This document shows, in pieces, positions 47,524 through 57,094 of a stretch of 64,000 bases of DNA (positions are counted from its first letter, which is position 1; the number at the start of each line of letters is the position of its first letter). Location of the stretch: assembly GCF_024129865.1 (NCBI RefSeq), contig NZ_JAMYFE010000075.1:1-64000 (forward strand). The letters are read 5' to 3'. Below the pieces are notes generated by a model that worked only from the letters and a program-made list of their open reading frames with translations, was not told the origin of the DNA and made no database searches. The stretch is from Stieleria tagensis (GTDB lineage Bacteria > Planctomycetota > Planctomycetia > Pirellulales > Pirellulaceae). The translations under genes were made by a program, and so were the position numbers.

Positions 47524-47795
47524 TTTGAAATCCGTCGCCTGCGATGCTCCGAGTCATTTCGGGACAGCAGGCTCCAATGATACAGTGGTCGGACGGTCGG
47601 AAGGGATCCGAGACGCCCCAGGGGTTTTTGGTGGCTACACTTCGCTCGCTTGCGATCCGCTTGCAGGCGGTTGCGGGTGTCCAAATGATCGGATGACCGT
47701 CAAGGGGCGAAAGTTCCCAAATTTCCAACCGCGGCTCGTGTTTTACAGCCCGATTGCTTGATTTCCGCCGTTTCAGCCCGTCTAGGGGGGCATCC

Positions 47796-48614
47796 GTGAA
47801 CCACGACGCGACACTGAACATCAATCGACGCGTGTACGACCGAATGGCCGACGCTGGAAATCCGCTGTGCCGGCCGGCGAGCGAAGCCGAACTGGCCAAT
47901 CCGCTGGCAGTCGTCGACCAAGCGGGATGGCTGGGCGGCAGCATCCGCGGCAAGCGAGTACTCTGCCTGGCAGCCGGTGGGGGCCGCCAAAGTTCACTGT
48001 ATGCGGCGGCCGGAGCAGTGGTCACCGTGGTCGATTTGAGCGGCGCGATGCTGGAACTCGATCGCCGCGTTGCCGCCGAACGAGGCTACAAGATGCGATT
48101 GCTGCAAACGTCGATGGAGGATTTGTCGGGGTTGCCGACGTCCGAGTTTGACATTGTCATCCATCCGGTCAGCACCTGCTACGTGCCTTCGGTGGCACCG
48201 GTGTTCGCCGAAGTCGCACGCGTCATCTGCCCAGGCGGGCTGTACATCAGCCAACACAAACAACCCACGAGTTTGCAGTCGAACTACCAGCGTGGTGCCG
48301 GCGGCTACAGCGTCACCCATTCCTATTACCGCGACACGCCGGTTCCACCGCCCGCCACGCCGTCGGTCAGTTCACAGCGGTTGCGAGAAACCGGTGCCGT
48401 CGAATACCTGCACCGCTGGGAGGATTTGGTCGGGCTGATGTGTCGCAGCGGGTTTGTGATCGAAGACCTGATCGAACCGCTGCACGCCAAACCCGACGCA
48501 GCACTCAACACCTTCGCCGACCGCGCCAACTTCATCCCGCCCTATGTGCGGATCAAAGCTCGCCGCATCGGCACGGACCAACAAGAAAGCTCCGGCCGCA
48601 AGCTCATTCTCTGA
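47796..48614 (+). CDS. SAM-dependent methyltransferase
   Basis: A 272-residue class I methyltransferase. Motif I is VLCLAAGGGRQSSLYAAAGA, followed by the acidic residue in VVTVVDLSGAML, and EFDIVIHPVSTCYV takes the place of motif IV. The tail has VEYLHRWEDLVGLMCRSGF, as in many small-molecule methyltransferases. GTG 47796 is preceded by AGGGGGG, a good ribosome binding site. It stands alone. Substrate unknown. Confidence 0.85.
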   Translation: MNHDATLNINRRVYDRMADAGNPLCRPASEAELANPLAVVDQAGWLGGSIRGKRVLCLAAGGGRQSSLYAAAGAVVTVVDLSGAMLELDRRVAAERGYKMRLLQTSMEDLSGLPTSEFDIVIHPVSTCYVPSVAPVFAEVARVICPGGLYISQHKQPTSLQSNYQRGAGGYSVTHSYYRDTPVPPPATPSVSSQRLRETGAVEYLHRWEDLVGLMCRSGFVIEDLIEPLHAKPDAALNTFADRANFIPPYVRIKARRIGTDQQESSGRKLIL

Positions 48615-48666
48615 CGCTCGTTTGTCGCCGTCGTCTATTACGATCTCGACGATGCGGCGTCCGCGT

Positions 48667-49038
48667 TCAACGTCGGCGACGCAGCATCACCGCTGCCACA
48701 CCGGACAACAGAAACGCGACTCCGGTCGGCTCTGGGATCGCGGTGAAACTCCCGGAAATGTTATTCCCACTCACGACGCCACTGCTGGTGTGGTTGGAGA
48801 CCCGGGCGTTGGTGAGCGTGTTTGTGGGTGTTCCTACAGCGTAACTCAATAAAAAATCGTCTGCATCCGGGTCGACCGTGCCGACGGATGGCCCGGCTTC
48901 CTGGTCCGCAAAGGAGATGGCGAACCAGGCTGGCAAACGGTCTGGCATGGCTACAAACAGCTTCAGGGAATCCCTGACGGCCTCCGACTCGCTGGGAAAA
49001 TCTGAATGCCAAAACTTGGGTAAAGACAAGCCGGCCAC
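48667..49038 (-). pseudogene. 3' remnant of a PEP-CTERM protein gene
   Basis: The reading frame ends in IPEPTGVAFLLSGVAAVMLRRRR, in parts IPEP, a hydrophobic helix and RRRR, the PEP-CTERM signal recognised by exosortase. The 123-residue frame has no signal peptide, and its 5' side runs directly into the 90-bp repeat array. The mature part (SFADQEAGPSVGTVDPDADD, SVSNHT-like stretch) is short. Most simply, this is the tail of a secreted protein whose front was lost or displaced by the array; a functional short gene is less likely. Confidence 0.65.
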
Positions 49039-50009
49039 GGTTCAGACTCCCACGCACCAATGCCCGGTCTGAACCCTGGCGGGATCAGCTACAACGAGAC
49101 TCCCCCAACCGTAGCTGGACCGGCCACGGTTCAGACTCCCACGCACCAATGCCCGGACTGAACCCTGGCGGGATCAGCTACGACGAGACTCCCCCCAACC
49201 GTAGCTGGACCGGCCACGGTTCAGACTCCCATGCACCAATGCCCGGACTGAACCCTGGCGGGATCAGCTACAACGAGACTACCCCCAACCGTAGCTGGAC
49301 CGGCCACGGTTCAGACTCCCATGCACCAATGCCCAGACTGAACCCTGGCGGGATCAGCTACGACGAGACTACCCAACCGTAGCTGGACCGGCCACGGTTC
49401 AGACTCCCATGCACCAATGCCCGGACTGAACCCTGGGGGATCAGCTACAACGAGACTCCCGCCCAACCGTAGCTGGACCGGCCACGGTTCAGACTCCCAC
49501 GCACCAATGACTGGACTGAACCCTGGCGGGATCAGCTACGACGAGACTCACTCCCAACCGTAGCTGGACCGGCCACGGTTCAGACTCCCATGCACCAATG
49601 CCCAGACTGAACCCTGGCGGGATCAGCTACGACGAGACTCACTCCCAACCGTAGCTGGACCGGCCACGGTTCAGACTCCCACGCACCAATGCCCGGTCTG
49701 AACCCTGGCGGGATCAGCTACGATGAGAATCCCCCAACCGTAGCTGGACCGGCCACGGTTCAGACTCCCATGCACCAATGCCCGGACTGAACCCTGGCGG
49801 GATCAGCTACAACGAGACTACCCCCAACCGTAGCTGGACCGGCCACGGTTCAGACTCCCATGCACCAATGCCCAGACTGAACCCTGGCGGGATCAGCTAC
49901 GACGAGACTACCCCCAACCGTAGCTGGACCGGCCACGGTTCAGACTCCCATGCACCAATGCCCGGACTGAACCCTGGCGGGATCAGCTACGATGAGACAT
50001 CGCCAGTGT
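49028..50009. repeat. tandem array of about eleven 88-91 bp palindromic units (family D)
   Basis: GTAGCTGGAC starts at 49111, 49201, 49291, 49379, 49469, 49560, 49651, 49740, 49830 and 49920; a partial unit precedes the first. Each unit holds two nested inverted repeats: GTAGCTG with CAGCTAC, and GGTTCAG with CTGAACC. The spacer between units (after CGAGACT) varies by 0-3 bp. Short frames encode NPGGISYNETTPNRSWTGHG repeats but are broken by the 88, 89 and 91-bp units, so the array is not a gene. Its arms match the solo palindrome at 41307-41360. Confidence 0.95.
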
Positions 50010-50024
50010 AGGTTCCCATAGCGC

Positions 50025-50061
50025 AAAAAAAATGACCGCTCGCCTTGGCAGACGAGCGGTC
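50025..50061 (-). terminator. rho-independent terminator of the cyclophilin gene
   Basis: On the minus strand GACCGCTCG and CGAGCGGTC form a 9-bp perfect stem followed by eight T. It begins 17 bp past the stop codon of the peptidyl-prolyl isomerase gene. Confidence 0.9.
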
Positions 50062-50077
50062 AAACAGTGCGACCTGC

Positions 50078-50698
50078 TTACTTGTCGTCTTTCTTCAACT
50101 CACCGCTGTCTGCGATCGTGATCGGCAACTGAGTGGCACCACCGGCCGAACCGAGTGATTCGATTCGTTTGACGACCTCCATTCCCTCGACGACTTTGCC
50201 AAACACCACGTGTTTGCCATTCAGCCAAGAGGTGGGAATGGTGGTGATGAAAAACTGAGACCCGTTGGTGTTGGGGCCGGCATTCGCCATGCTCAACAAT
50301 CCGGGAATGTCGTGGGTGAACGCGAAGTTTTCATCGGGGAATTTTTCGCCATAGATACTTTCGCCACCCGTACCGTTGCCGCGGGTGAAGTCGCCACCTT
50401 GCAACATGAACTCGGGGATCACGCGGTGAAACTTGCTGCCCTTGTAGTGCAATGGCACGCCCGCTTTGCCCTTGCCTTTCTCACCGGTGCAAAGCGCCCG
50501 AAAGTTTTCGACCGTCTTGGGGACTTCCTTTCCGAACAAGCCGATCACGATGCGTCCGGCGGGCTCGCCATTGATTTCAATGTCAAAGAAAACTTTGTCA
50601 GTGACCGTTGCTTTGGTGGCACTTTCGGCTGCAGAAGCGTTGTTTGTCATGGTTAGGAAGGTGGCCGCTAAAGCCAGCGTGAAAAAGGTTCGTAGCAT
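50078..50698 (-). CDS. secreted cyclophilin-type peptidyl-prolyl cis-trans isomerase
   Basis: A 206-residue protein with a signal peptide ([19 protein letters not shown]) and a complete cyclophilin domain. Active-site residues are seen in [15 protein letters not shown] (Arg and Phe), SQFFIT and [11 protein letters not shown]. The segment [14 protein letters not shown] is the longer loop of cyclophilin A-like, eukaryote-type enzymes. It should speed proline isomerisation in exported proteins. Followed by a strong terminator; no operon partners. Confidence 0.95.
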   Translation of the reverse strand: MLRTFFTLALAATFLTMTNNASAAESATKATVTDKVFFDIEINGEPAGRIVIGLFGKEVPKTVENFRALCTGEKGKGKAGVPLHYKGSKFHRVIPEFMLQGGDFTRGNGTGGESIYGEKFPDENFAFTHDIPGLLSMANAGPNTNGSQFFITTIPTSWLNGKHVVFGKVVEGMEVVKRIESLGSAGGATQLPITIADSGELKKDDK

Positions 50699-51022
50699 GT
50701 GAAATTCCGATCGCGGGGAGTTTACAGGGAACGCGGGTAACGAACTAGCGGATCAAGTGCAGGCCGATGACCTGAGCAACCGCGTGGAGTCACATTATCA
50801 CGCCGTAAAGTCGTTTGGCCAGTCCCGGCCAGCGGTGTTTCCTCTCGCTCTGTCGCTGACGCGTTTTGAAGCCAGCGCTTTTTGCGTGAGGCATTGAATT
50901 TTGGTAACCCGACGCGTCAGCGAGGGATCCCGTTAACACCCAAAATCCCTCGCTGACGCTTCGGGTTACCATCAAAGCGCTGCCTTCAAAATGTGTCAGC
51001 GGGTGGGGATTCAGGCAACGCA
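50699..51022. repeat. gap with family A palindrome (copy 2)
   Basis: No gene. At 50902-50970 GGTAACCCGACGCGTCAGCG AGGGAT pairs with ATCCCTCGCTGACGCTTCGG GTTACC around a short centre. It is flanked by a wider imperfect inverted pair, TTTTGAAGCCAGCGCTTT at about 50872 and AAAGCGCTGCCTTCAAAA at about 50974, so it is a nested palindrome. Confidence 0.85.
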
Positions 51023-52489
51023 CTAAGCAAAAATGCCGTCGACGACTTGGCCATGAACGTCTGTTAAGCGGAAATCGCGCCCGGCGTAACGATAGGTCAG
51101 TTGCTTGTGATCGATCCCCAACAAGTGCAACACGGTGGCGTGCAAATCGTGCATGTGAACGCGCTGCTGGCGGGCGTGGTATCCGAATTCATCGGTTTCT
51201 CCATAGGCAAATCCGGGGCGCACCCCACCCCCGGACAGCACCATCGAAAAACCTTGCGGATTGTGATCACGGCCGTTGGAACCCTGCACCACGGGCGTGC
51301 GTCCGAATTCGCCGCCCCAGATCACCAGCGTGTCGTCCCACAAACCGCGCCGCTTCAGATCCATGATCAGTGCCGCAATTGGTTTGTCCGTCGCCAATGC
51401 ATTTTTCTCGTGGCCGACTTTTAAATTGCTGTGTTGATCCCAGACTTGGCCGCTGGAAACAGTGATGAAACGAACACCACTTTCGGCCAACCGCCGCGCC
51501 AACAGACAGCTTCGGCCGAACGAGTCGGTCACTTTTTCACCGATTCCATACTCTCGTCGCGTGGCGTCGGTTTCGGCATCCAGATCAAACACAGCCGGAG
51601 CAGCCGACCGCATCCGCCGCGCCAGATCGACCGCTTCGATCGCGCCTTCGATTTCACGATCAGGGCCGCTGCGGGCGAGATGTCCCGAATTCAGTGCCTG
51701 GATCAATTCGATGCGACGATCAACGCGCGCCGGGTCCAGCGAACCGGTCAGGTGCGGAATTTTGCCGCTGCCGGGTTTGCCGTTGCTGCCGATCGCGGTG
51801 GCCTGGTGCATCGCCGGCAGGAACGCGGCGCCATAGTTTCGTGGGCCCCCATGGGCAGTCGCCGGACCGATGGCGATGTGCGCGGGCAAATCCGGGTGAC
51901 CACTGCCCAGCGCATAACTGATCCAGGCTCCGACGCTCGGCCGCACCAGATTATCGCTGCCGGTGTTGACCATCCCCACCGCTTGGCCATGGGATTGCCC
52001 ACGCGTGTGCATGCTGCGAATCACGCACAGCGAGTCCGCCACGCCGGCCATGTGCGGCAACAACTCACTGACCCACAATCCGGATTGCCCACGGCGAGCA
52101 AAACGCCACGGTCCCTTCATCAGTTTGGGAACGGCATCCATGTTGGGCGGCAAATCAAACGGCAAGGGTTTGCCGTCGTCGGTTGCCAGTCGCGGCTTGT
52201 AATCAAAGGTGTCGACATGACTGGGGCCGCCATGCATGAACAAGAAAATGACTCGCTTGGCACGCGGCGGATGATGCAAGATGCCAGTCTGATCGCCACT
52301 CAAACCAGGAACCGCTGCGGTTGCCCCCAACGGTGACATCGCGGTGACGGCCAGCGACCCAAGCGCAAATCCGGCACGCCCCATCAGGCGGCGGCGATCG
52401 AGCTCAAACCCGCCACGCAGTGATTCGCCACGGCGGGAGTCGCAGCCACAGCCCTGGTTCGTTGTGTTGCTGTTGTGATTCATTTCCAA
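51023..52489 (-). CDS. DUF1501 family protein with Tat-type signal
   Basis: A 488-residue protein of the DUF1501 group, related to sulfatase/alkaline-phosphatase-like folds. The N-terminus has the twin-arginine style [18 protein letters not shown]. The family core includes [69 protein letters not shown] and [12 protein letters not shown]. It lies beside a PSCyt1/DUF1549/DUF1553 gene, the standard planctomycete pairing; a role in breakdown of complex carbon compounds has been suggested but is unproven. The gap to that gene holds another family A repeat. Confidence 0.92.
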   Translation of the reverse strand: MEMNHNSNTTNQGCGCDSRRGESLRGGFELDRRRLMGRAGFALGSLAVTAMSPLGATAAVPGLSGDQTGILHHPPRAKRVIFLFMHGGPSHVDTFDYKPRLATDDGKPLPFDLPPNMDAVPKLMKGPWRFARRGQSGLWVSELLPHMAGVADSLCVIRSMHTRGQSHGQAVGMVNTGSDNLVRPSVGAWISYALGSGHPDLPAHIAIGPATAHGGPRNYGAAFLPAMHQATAIGSNGKPGSGKIPHLTGSLDPARVDRRIELIQALNSGHLARSGPDREIEGAIEAVDLARRMRSAAPAVFDLDAETDATRREYGIGEKVTDSFGRSCLLARRLAESGVRFITVSSGQVWDQHSNLKVGHEKNALATDKPIAALIMDLKRRGLWDDTLVIWGGEFGRTPVVQGSNGRDHNPQGFSMVLSGGGVRPGFAYGETDEFGYHARQQRVHMHDLHATVLHLLGIDHKQLTYRYAGRDFRLTDVHGQVVDGIFA

Positions 52490-52586
52490 GTCCGGATGGC
52501 TACGTTGTTTGCGATTGGTCGGTTGCGATTCGGCGTCGGCTAACAGTTCTGAACTGTTGTGTTGTTGCGTGAGGCATTGGGTTTTC

Positions 52587-52653
52587 CTAACCCGACGCGT
52601 GAGCGAGGGATCCCGTTAACACCCTAAATCCCTCGCTCACGATTCGGGTTACC
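52587..52653. repeat. dispersed palindrome, family A (copy 3)
   Basis: TAACCCGACGCGTGAGCGAG GGAT faces ATCCCTCGCTCACGATTCGG GTTA. The wider flanks GCGTGAGGCATTG and CACGCGTCGGGTTGG show that this is the same composite seen at 50.9 kb. Confidence 0.85.
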
Positions 52654-52725
52654 ATCAAAGCGCTGGCTGCAAAACTCACGCGTCGGGTTGGGATGAAAAA
52701 TGCCACTTCAAAAACTCATTTGGCT

Positions 52726-55695
52726 TCAGTCAAGCATTCGAAATTCTGTGGCGGCAAAAATGGCTGCGACCAGATCGCGCAAGTCTTGTGGGTTCGCTTT
52801 GGCCGCTCCCTCAGTTGAGCGCCCCAAATAATTTTCGATCATTTCCGCTTCCGTCTCGGTCGGTTGGCGCGACAAACAGATGCGATACACGGCATTCAAT
52901 TGCCCCACCCAATCCGATTCGGATTGATGAATTCGGTCGGCGGTCGCCGTGGCCCAGCGGTTCACATCCTCGCTGTTGATCAACACCAACGACTGTGTCG
53001 GCACGTTGGTGGTCGGCCGTTTGCCGACTAACAAATCCGGGTCCGCACCATCGAGCGCCATCATCAACGATGAAACATTGCCTCGAATCACCGGCAGGTA
53101 AACACTGCGTACCGGTTGATCAATGCCTGCCGCAACCGCTTGGGTACTGGCGACATTCTTGGTGACCAGGACGCCTTTGTCGCCGACCGGATCAATGGGC
53201 TCTTGCGAGGTCAATTCGCCGGCGGCCAGCAGCATGGTGTCGCGAATCGATTCGGCGCTCAGCCGTTTGCGGTGCGTTCGCCACAACAAACGGTTCTCTG
53301 GATCGGTCATCGCCGCGTGCGGCTGATGGGTGCTCGAACGGCTGTAGGCCTGGGAGCAGACGATGCGACGGACCAGAGGTTTCAGCTGCCATCCGTCACG
53401 CATGAAATCGATCGCCAAAGCATCTAACAATTGCGGATGCGAAGGCCGATCACCGCGTTGTCCAAAATTATCGACCGTGCGAACAATGCCTTCGCCCATT
53501 AGATGCATCCAAACCCGATTGACCATCACTCGGGCCACCAGCGGATTGTCGGGATCCGTCAGCCACGCGGCCAATTGCAATCGGCCGCTACCGACCGGCG
53601 ATGCGATCGCTGCGTCACCGGAACTGCAGACTTGCAAGAACCCGCGGCGGACGGTGTCACCCAAATTCTTGACTTCGCCGCGAATGTGCACCGGGCTGTC
53701 GGTGATTTGATCGCTGGGCAAATCACGCGGCGACATCGCCTGGGGAATCGGCGGCGGGGCGTCGCGTTTGTGCTGTTCCAGTTGTTTGTTCAACTGATCC
53801 AATTCGCTCTGTGCCGCGGCGATCAATTTGGCCGCCTTTTCAGCCTGCTCGTCAGCCTTTGTCTGGTTGGCCGGGTCCTGATCCGCCACTGCCAAAAACT
53901 GAACCGCATCGGCAATCAGATAGCCCTCGGACCCTTTATTCTGAAGCGTCACTACCGCGTCTTGCTGATCGGAAAACGCAAATCGACCGAGCGTCTTCCA
54001 GGGCACCGCGTCCGGTTTCTTTCGTTGATCGAGCTGCTGGGTTTGCACACCGTCGGCAGTTTCAATAGTCACCGGCACCGCGCGGGCTCGATTGGCGTTA
54101 TGACTGTAGGCCAACCTCAGGTCATACAGACCGCTGGCCGGCAGTCGCGTCCGAAATTCAATCGATGATTTGCCGTCGCCAGAATTGTTGTCGTGGACGT
54201 ACCCGCTGCCGATAAAGCCAGGCGTGTACGTCGACTGGACCCACGGGCCGGTTTTTTTGGCGTCGACGTCATCGACCACGACGCCCTGTGGTCCGCTGCG
54301 TTTGACGGTTTCCAAGTTCGACTTGGCCTGTTTGATCTGTTTTTCTAATTCGCTGGATTTCGACTGGTGGTCTTTGATCGCTTGACGATGTTCCGCGGTC
54401 GTCGGCAACTCGGTCCGATTCCAAGTGCTGACGTATTTCTGGGATTCGCCGTTTAAGGTTTGCGTGCTTTTAAAAATCCCCGCCAGCGCGTAGTAGTCGC
54501 TGGTCGGGATCGGATCAAATTTATGATCGTGACAGCGTGCGCAGCCGAGCGTCATCCCCAGGAAAGCGCGACCAATGGTATCGATCTGTTCGTCGACGAC
54601 GTCCAAAATCAATTTCGGCTTGTCACGCTCACTCAACATCTTGGGCCCCAGCATCAAGAACGTGGTTGCCACGACGTTGTCGTGCCGCTGCCGGTCCGAA
54701 TCAGCTGGCAGCAGATCGCCGGCAACCTGTTGGCGGATCATTTCATCCAGTGAACGCCCTTGGTCGATCGAATCGATTAGGTAGTCGCGGTATCGCCATG
54801 CGTCGTGAAAGGTCGCATTGAAATCGCTGCCGTTGCTGTCGGCATAGCGAGCGACGTCCATCCAATGCCGCGCCCAGTGCTGGGCAAAGCCGCGCGATTC
54901 CAGCAACTGGTCAACGATTTGGTTCCAAGTCGACCGGTCGGGTTGATCCATCCAACGTTTGCGGATCGCGTCGTCCGGTGGCAATCCCGTCAGGTCGTAT
55001 GCCAAACGGCGCAGGCGAGTCTCCGCAGCCGCCATCGGATTGGCTGCGAGAGCGGCTTGATTCAACGCGTCACTGATCTGGTGATCGATCACATTGGGAC
55101 CGATGGCCGATCGCTGCGAATCCGGCAACTGCTCGCGAAAATCCGAGATCGGCTGGAACGCCCAAAACTGGCGGCCTTGGTCCAGATCGATTTCGGCGGG
55201 CGCATTCGGATGCGTGGCCGTTTCGCGGCGAGTGGTTCTCGGATCGACCGCTCCGGCATTGATCCATTTGACAAAGTCCTGCACCACCTGTGGGGGCAGC
55301 GGTTGCTCCGGCGGCATTTCGCTGGACTCGTATCGAATCGCTGAAATCAGAACACTCCGATCCGCGTCACCGGGTTGGATCGCCGGGCCACTGTCACCAC
55401 CATGGCGCATCGCGTCGGCTGAATCCAGCCACAATGATCCACCGATTTCGTCGGATTTTTCCGAGTGACATTGGTAGCAATGTTTGATCAAGACCGGGCG
55501 AATACGTTGTTCGAAGAACTCCGCCGAATCGGGTTCATAGGCCGCTGATGTCCCGGCCAGGACAAAAACCATGGCGGTGGCAACCATCAGCCCCAGTGGG
55601 CAGACAACTGGCAAAGTGGCCGAAACGCCCGGACAGACGCTTCTGGCTGACAGAATTCTGTCGGCGAGAGTTGTTAATTTTTGCGGAAATCGCAT
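52726..55695 (-). CDS. PSCyt1 / DUF1549 / DUF1553 cytochrome-like protein
   Basis: About 989 residues from ATG 55695 (1005 from 55743). A signal peptide (PLGLMVATAMVFVLAGTSAA) precedes a planctomycete cytochrome c domain with heme motif CYQCH. DUF1549 follows (LRRLAYDLTGLPPDD, ARHWMDVARYADSNG, CARCHDHKFDPI with a second CxxCH), and the C-terminal part is DUF1553 (NPLVARVMVNRVWMHLMGEG, RTVDNFGQRGDRPSHPQLLD). Between them a coiled coil and a golvesin-like domain (GLYDLRLAYSHNANRA) are inserted at about 440-640. Secreted heme protein, paired with the DUF1501 gene downstream. Substrate unknown. Confidence 0.92.
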   Translation of the reverse strand: MRFPQKLTTLADRILSARSVCPGVSATLPVVCPLGLMVATAMVFVLAGTSAAYEPDSAEFFEQRIRPVLIKHCYQCHSEKSDEIGGSLWLDSADAMRHGGDSGPAIQPGDADRSVLISAIRYESSEMPPEQPLPPQVVQDFVKWINAGAVDPRTTRRETATHPNAPAEIDLDQGRQFWAFQPISDFREQLPDSQRSAIGPNVIDHQISDALNQAALAANPMAAAETRLRRLAYDLTGLPPDDAIRKRWMDQPDRSTWNQIVDQLLESRGFAQHWARHWMDVARYADSNGSDFNATFHDAWRYRDYLIDSIDQGRSLDEMIRQQVAGDLLPADSDRQRHDNVVATTFLMLGPKMLSERDKPKLILDVVDEQIDTIGRAFLGMTLGCARCHDHKFDPIPTSDYYALAGIFKSTQTLNGESQKYVSTWNRTELPTTAEHRQAIKDHQSKSSELEKQIKQAKSNLETVKRSGPQGVVVDDVDAKKTGPWVQSTYTPGFIGSGYVHDNNSGDGKSSIEFRTRLPASGLYDLRLAYSHNANRARAVPVTIETADGVQTQQLDQRKKPDAVPWKTLGRFAFSDQQDAVVTLQNKGSEGYLIADAVQFLAVADQDPANQTKADEQAEKAAKLIAAAQSELDQLNKQLEQHKRDAPPPIPQAMSPRDLPSDQITDSPVHIRGEVKNLGDTVRRGFLQVCSSGDAAIASPVGSGRLQLAAWLTDPDNPLVARVMVNRVWMHLMGEGIVRTVDNFGQRGDRPSHPQLLDALAIDFMRDGWQLKPLVRRIVCSQAYSRSSTHQPHAAMTDPENRLLWRTHRKRLSAESIRDTMLLAAGELTSQEPIDPVGDKGVLVTKNVASTQAVAAGIDQPVRSVYLPVIRGNVSSLMMALDGADPDLLVGKRPTTNVPTQSLVLINSEDVNRWATATADRIHQSESDWVGQLNAVYRICLSRQPTETEAEMIENYLGRSTEGAAKANPQDLRDLVAAIFAATEFRMLD

Positions 55696-55743
55696 CGGGG
55701 CAGGGCCAGCTGGTGAGGTGGGCGATGCAGGCGGGTGGTCCAA

Positions 55744-56192
55744 GATACCAGGAGAGAGCCGCTCAAGCCAATTTTGGACATCCTTTTCGGAGTCTTTTTA
55801 AATTCAGCAAGGGGGCTGTAACGACCATCGCTCTCCCGCAGCGGCCCACTAAGTCCCCGATACGCCCCTCATCCACTCCATCGGATCGATGCCATCGATC
55901 CAATGCACGCCCGCCCGAGTCCAGTGAGTAAGCTGTACCGGTCGGTCTTTCCCGCCCTAATTGCCCGTCCCAATCGCCCGCCGAAAGCAAAGCGTTTATC
56001 GCCCCGGCAGGCCCCGCAACGCAGGCATTCCTGGGCTTTGGACGCATCTTGACCGTGCTGTGGTTGAGTGGTTGGTTCCAGATCACTATTTTGTGGCTGC
56101 GGAAAACAGCGAGTTTTCCGAATGGGTTGACGTTGCCGCTGCCGATATCTGTTCAGCCGTCTCGTAAATTTGAGTTCCGCCATCACCGTTAT
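55744..56192. promoter_or_regulatory. divergent control region upstream of the fatty-acyl operon
   Basis: About 450-500 bp between the cytochrome gene and the FabZ-like gene. No convincing gene is present; the frames here are shadows. It should hold promoters for both directions. No clear operator palindrome was seen. Confidence 0.45.
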
Positions 56193-56684
56193 ATGAAGTA
56201 TCGCCAACTCGACCGCATTGTGACCCTGGAGCCCGGCAAACGGTTGGTTGCCGAACGCACTCTTCGGGCGGATGAGGAGCACCTGAAAGACCATTTCCCG
56301 CGATTTCCGGTGATGCCGGGCGTGATGATGCTAGAAGCATTGCACCAAGCATCGATCTGGATGGTCCGCACGGGAGATGACTTTGCGTCGCCATTGGTGT
56401 TGCTGCGTGAAGTCCGGAACGTGAAATTTGGCGATTTTCTTTCACCCGGGCAAACGTTGCAGGTGACTGCGGAGGTGATCAAGGAACAGGACGGACTGAT
56501 CACGGTCAAAGCAATTGCCGAGAAAGAGGGTCGGGTGACCGTCAGTGCACGGCTGATCCTGGAGCGTTCGGGTAGCAACGAGCCGGCCGGTACTGGTATA
56601 GACGAGGACGTGAAAGAGCGTGCTCGAAAACAATTCAACGAGTTATTTGGTGACGTCCCTGTCACTGCCACTTCAACCACCTAA
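56193..56684 (+). CDS. FabZ-like 3-hydroxyacyl-ACP dehydratase
   Basis: A 163-residue hotdog-fold protein. The active-site segment DHFPRFPVMPGVMMLEALHQ contains catalytic His34 and Glu48, as in FabZ/FabA. It should dehydrate 3-hydroxyacyl groups carried on the acyl carrier protein encoded next. ATG 56193 is the only start that gives a normal length; the open frame back to 56049 is not FabZ-like. The last 25 residues are hydrophilic. First gene of a five-gene plus-strand unit. Confidence 0.88.
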   Translation: MKYRQLDRIVTLEPGKRLVAERTLRADEEHLKDHFPRFPVMPGVMMLEALHQASIWMVRTGDDFASPLVLLREVRNVKFGDFLSPGQTLQVTAEVIKEQDGLITVKAIAEKEGRVTVSARLILERSGSNEPAGTGIDEDVKERARKQFNELFGDVPVTATSTT

Positions 56685-56704
56685 ACGATTAGGGAAACCA
56701 CGCG

Positions 56705-57094
56705 ATGGCGTTATCAGAAGAAGAAATTTTCTCCAAAGTCCAATCCTCACTCGAAGACGCGCTGGGTGTTGACGATGACGAAGTGACAATGGATGCCACC
56801 TTGGTGGGCGACTTGGGTGCCGAATCGATCGACTTCCTGGACATCGTTTTCAAGCTTGAAAAAGCGTTCGACATTCAGATTCCGCGCGAAGAACTGTCGC
56901 CGGAAGACATTTTGACCAACAGCCAATACGTGCAAGACGGTGTGGTCACCGCCGATGGCCTGGCGGAACTGAAGAAACGCATGCCTTGGGCCGACCTGAG
57001 CGATTTCGAAGCTGACCCCAAAGTCCAGAACTTTGGCAATCTGCTGACCGTCGGCGACCTGTGCCGCTACGTCGGAAGCAAGGTCAACGACTGA
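56705..57094 (+). CDS. long acyl carrier protein
   Basis: The 129-residue protein carries the phosphopantetheine attachment serine Ser41 in LGAESIDFLDIVF. Helices I-III are normal (EEEIFSKVQSSLEDALGV, FKLEKAFDIQIPREEL). About 45 residues (ILTNSQYVQDGVVTADGLAE to QNFGNLLTV) are inserted before the final helix VGDLCRYVGSKV, so it is half again as long as a standard ACP. A ribosome binding site AGGGA precedes ATG 56705. Its stop overlaps the start of the next gene by one base. Probably dedicated to the neighbouring synthase. Confidence 0.92.
   Translation: MALSEEEIFSKVQSSLEDALGVDDDEVTMDATLVGDLGAESIDFLDIVFKLEKAFDIQIPREELSPEDILTNSQYVQDGVVTADGLAELKKRMPWADLSDFEADPKVQNFGNLLTVGDLCRYVGSKVND

Noticed and set aside
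49028-50009. CRISPR array
   Set aside because: Periodicity is near 90 bp but the whole unit is conserved, there are no unique spacers and no cas genes.
49149-50011. Repeat protein encoded by the 90-bp array (NPGGISYNETTP units)
   Set aside because: Units of 88, 89 and 91 bp break the frame, so only two-to-three-unit pieces are open; the palindromic structure explains the repeats better.
50790-51023. 77-codon frame containing VTRSVSEG and SLADASGYQ
   Set aside because: The same peptide pieces appear at 63026-63612 from family A repeats; they are translations of the palindrome, not a gene family.
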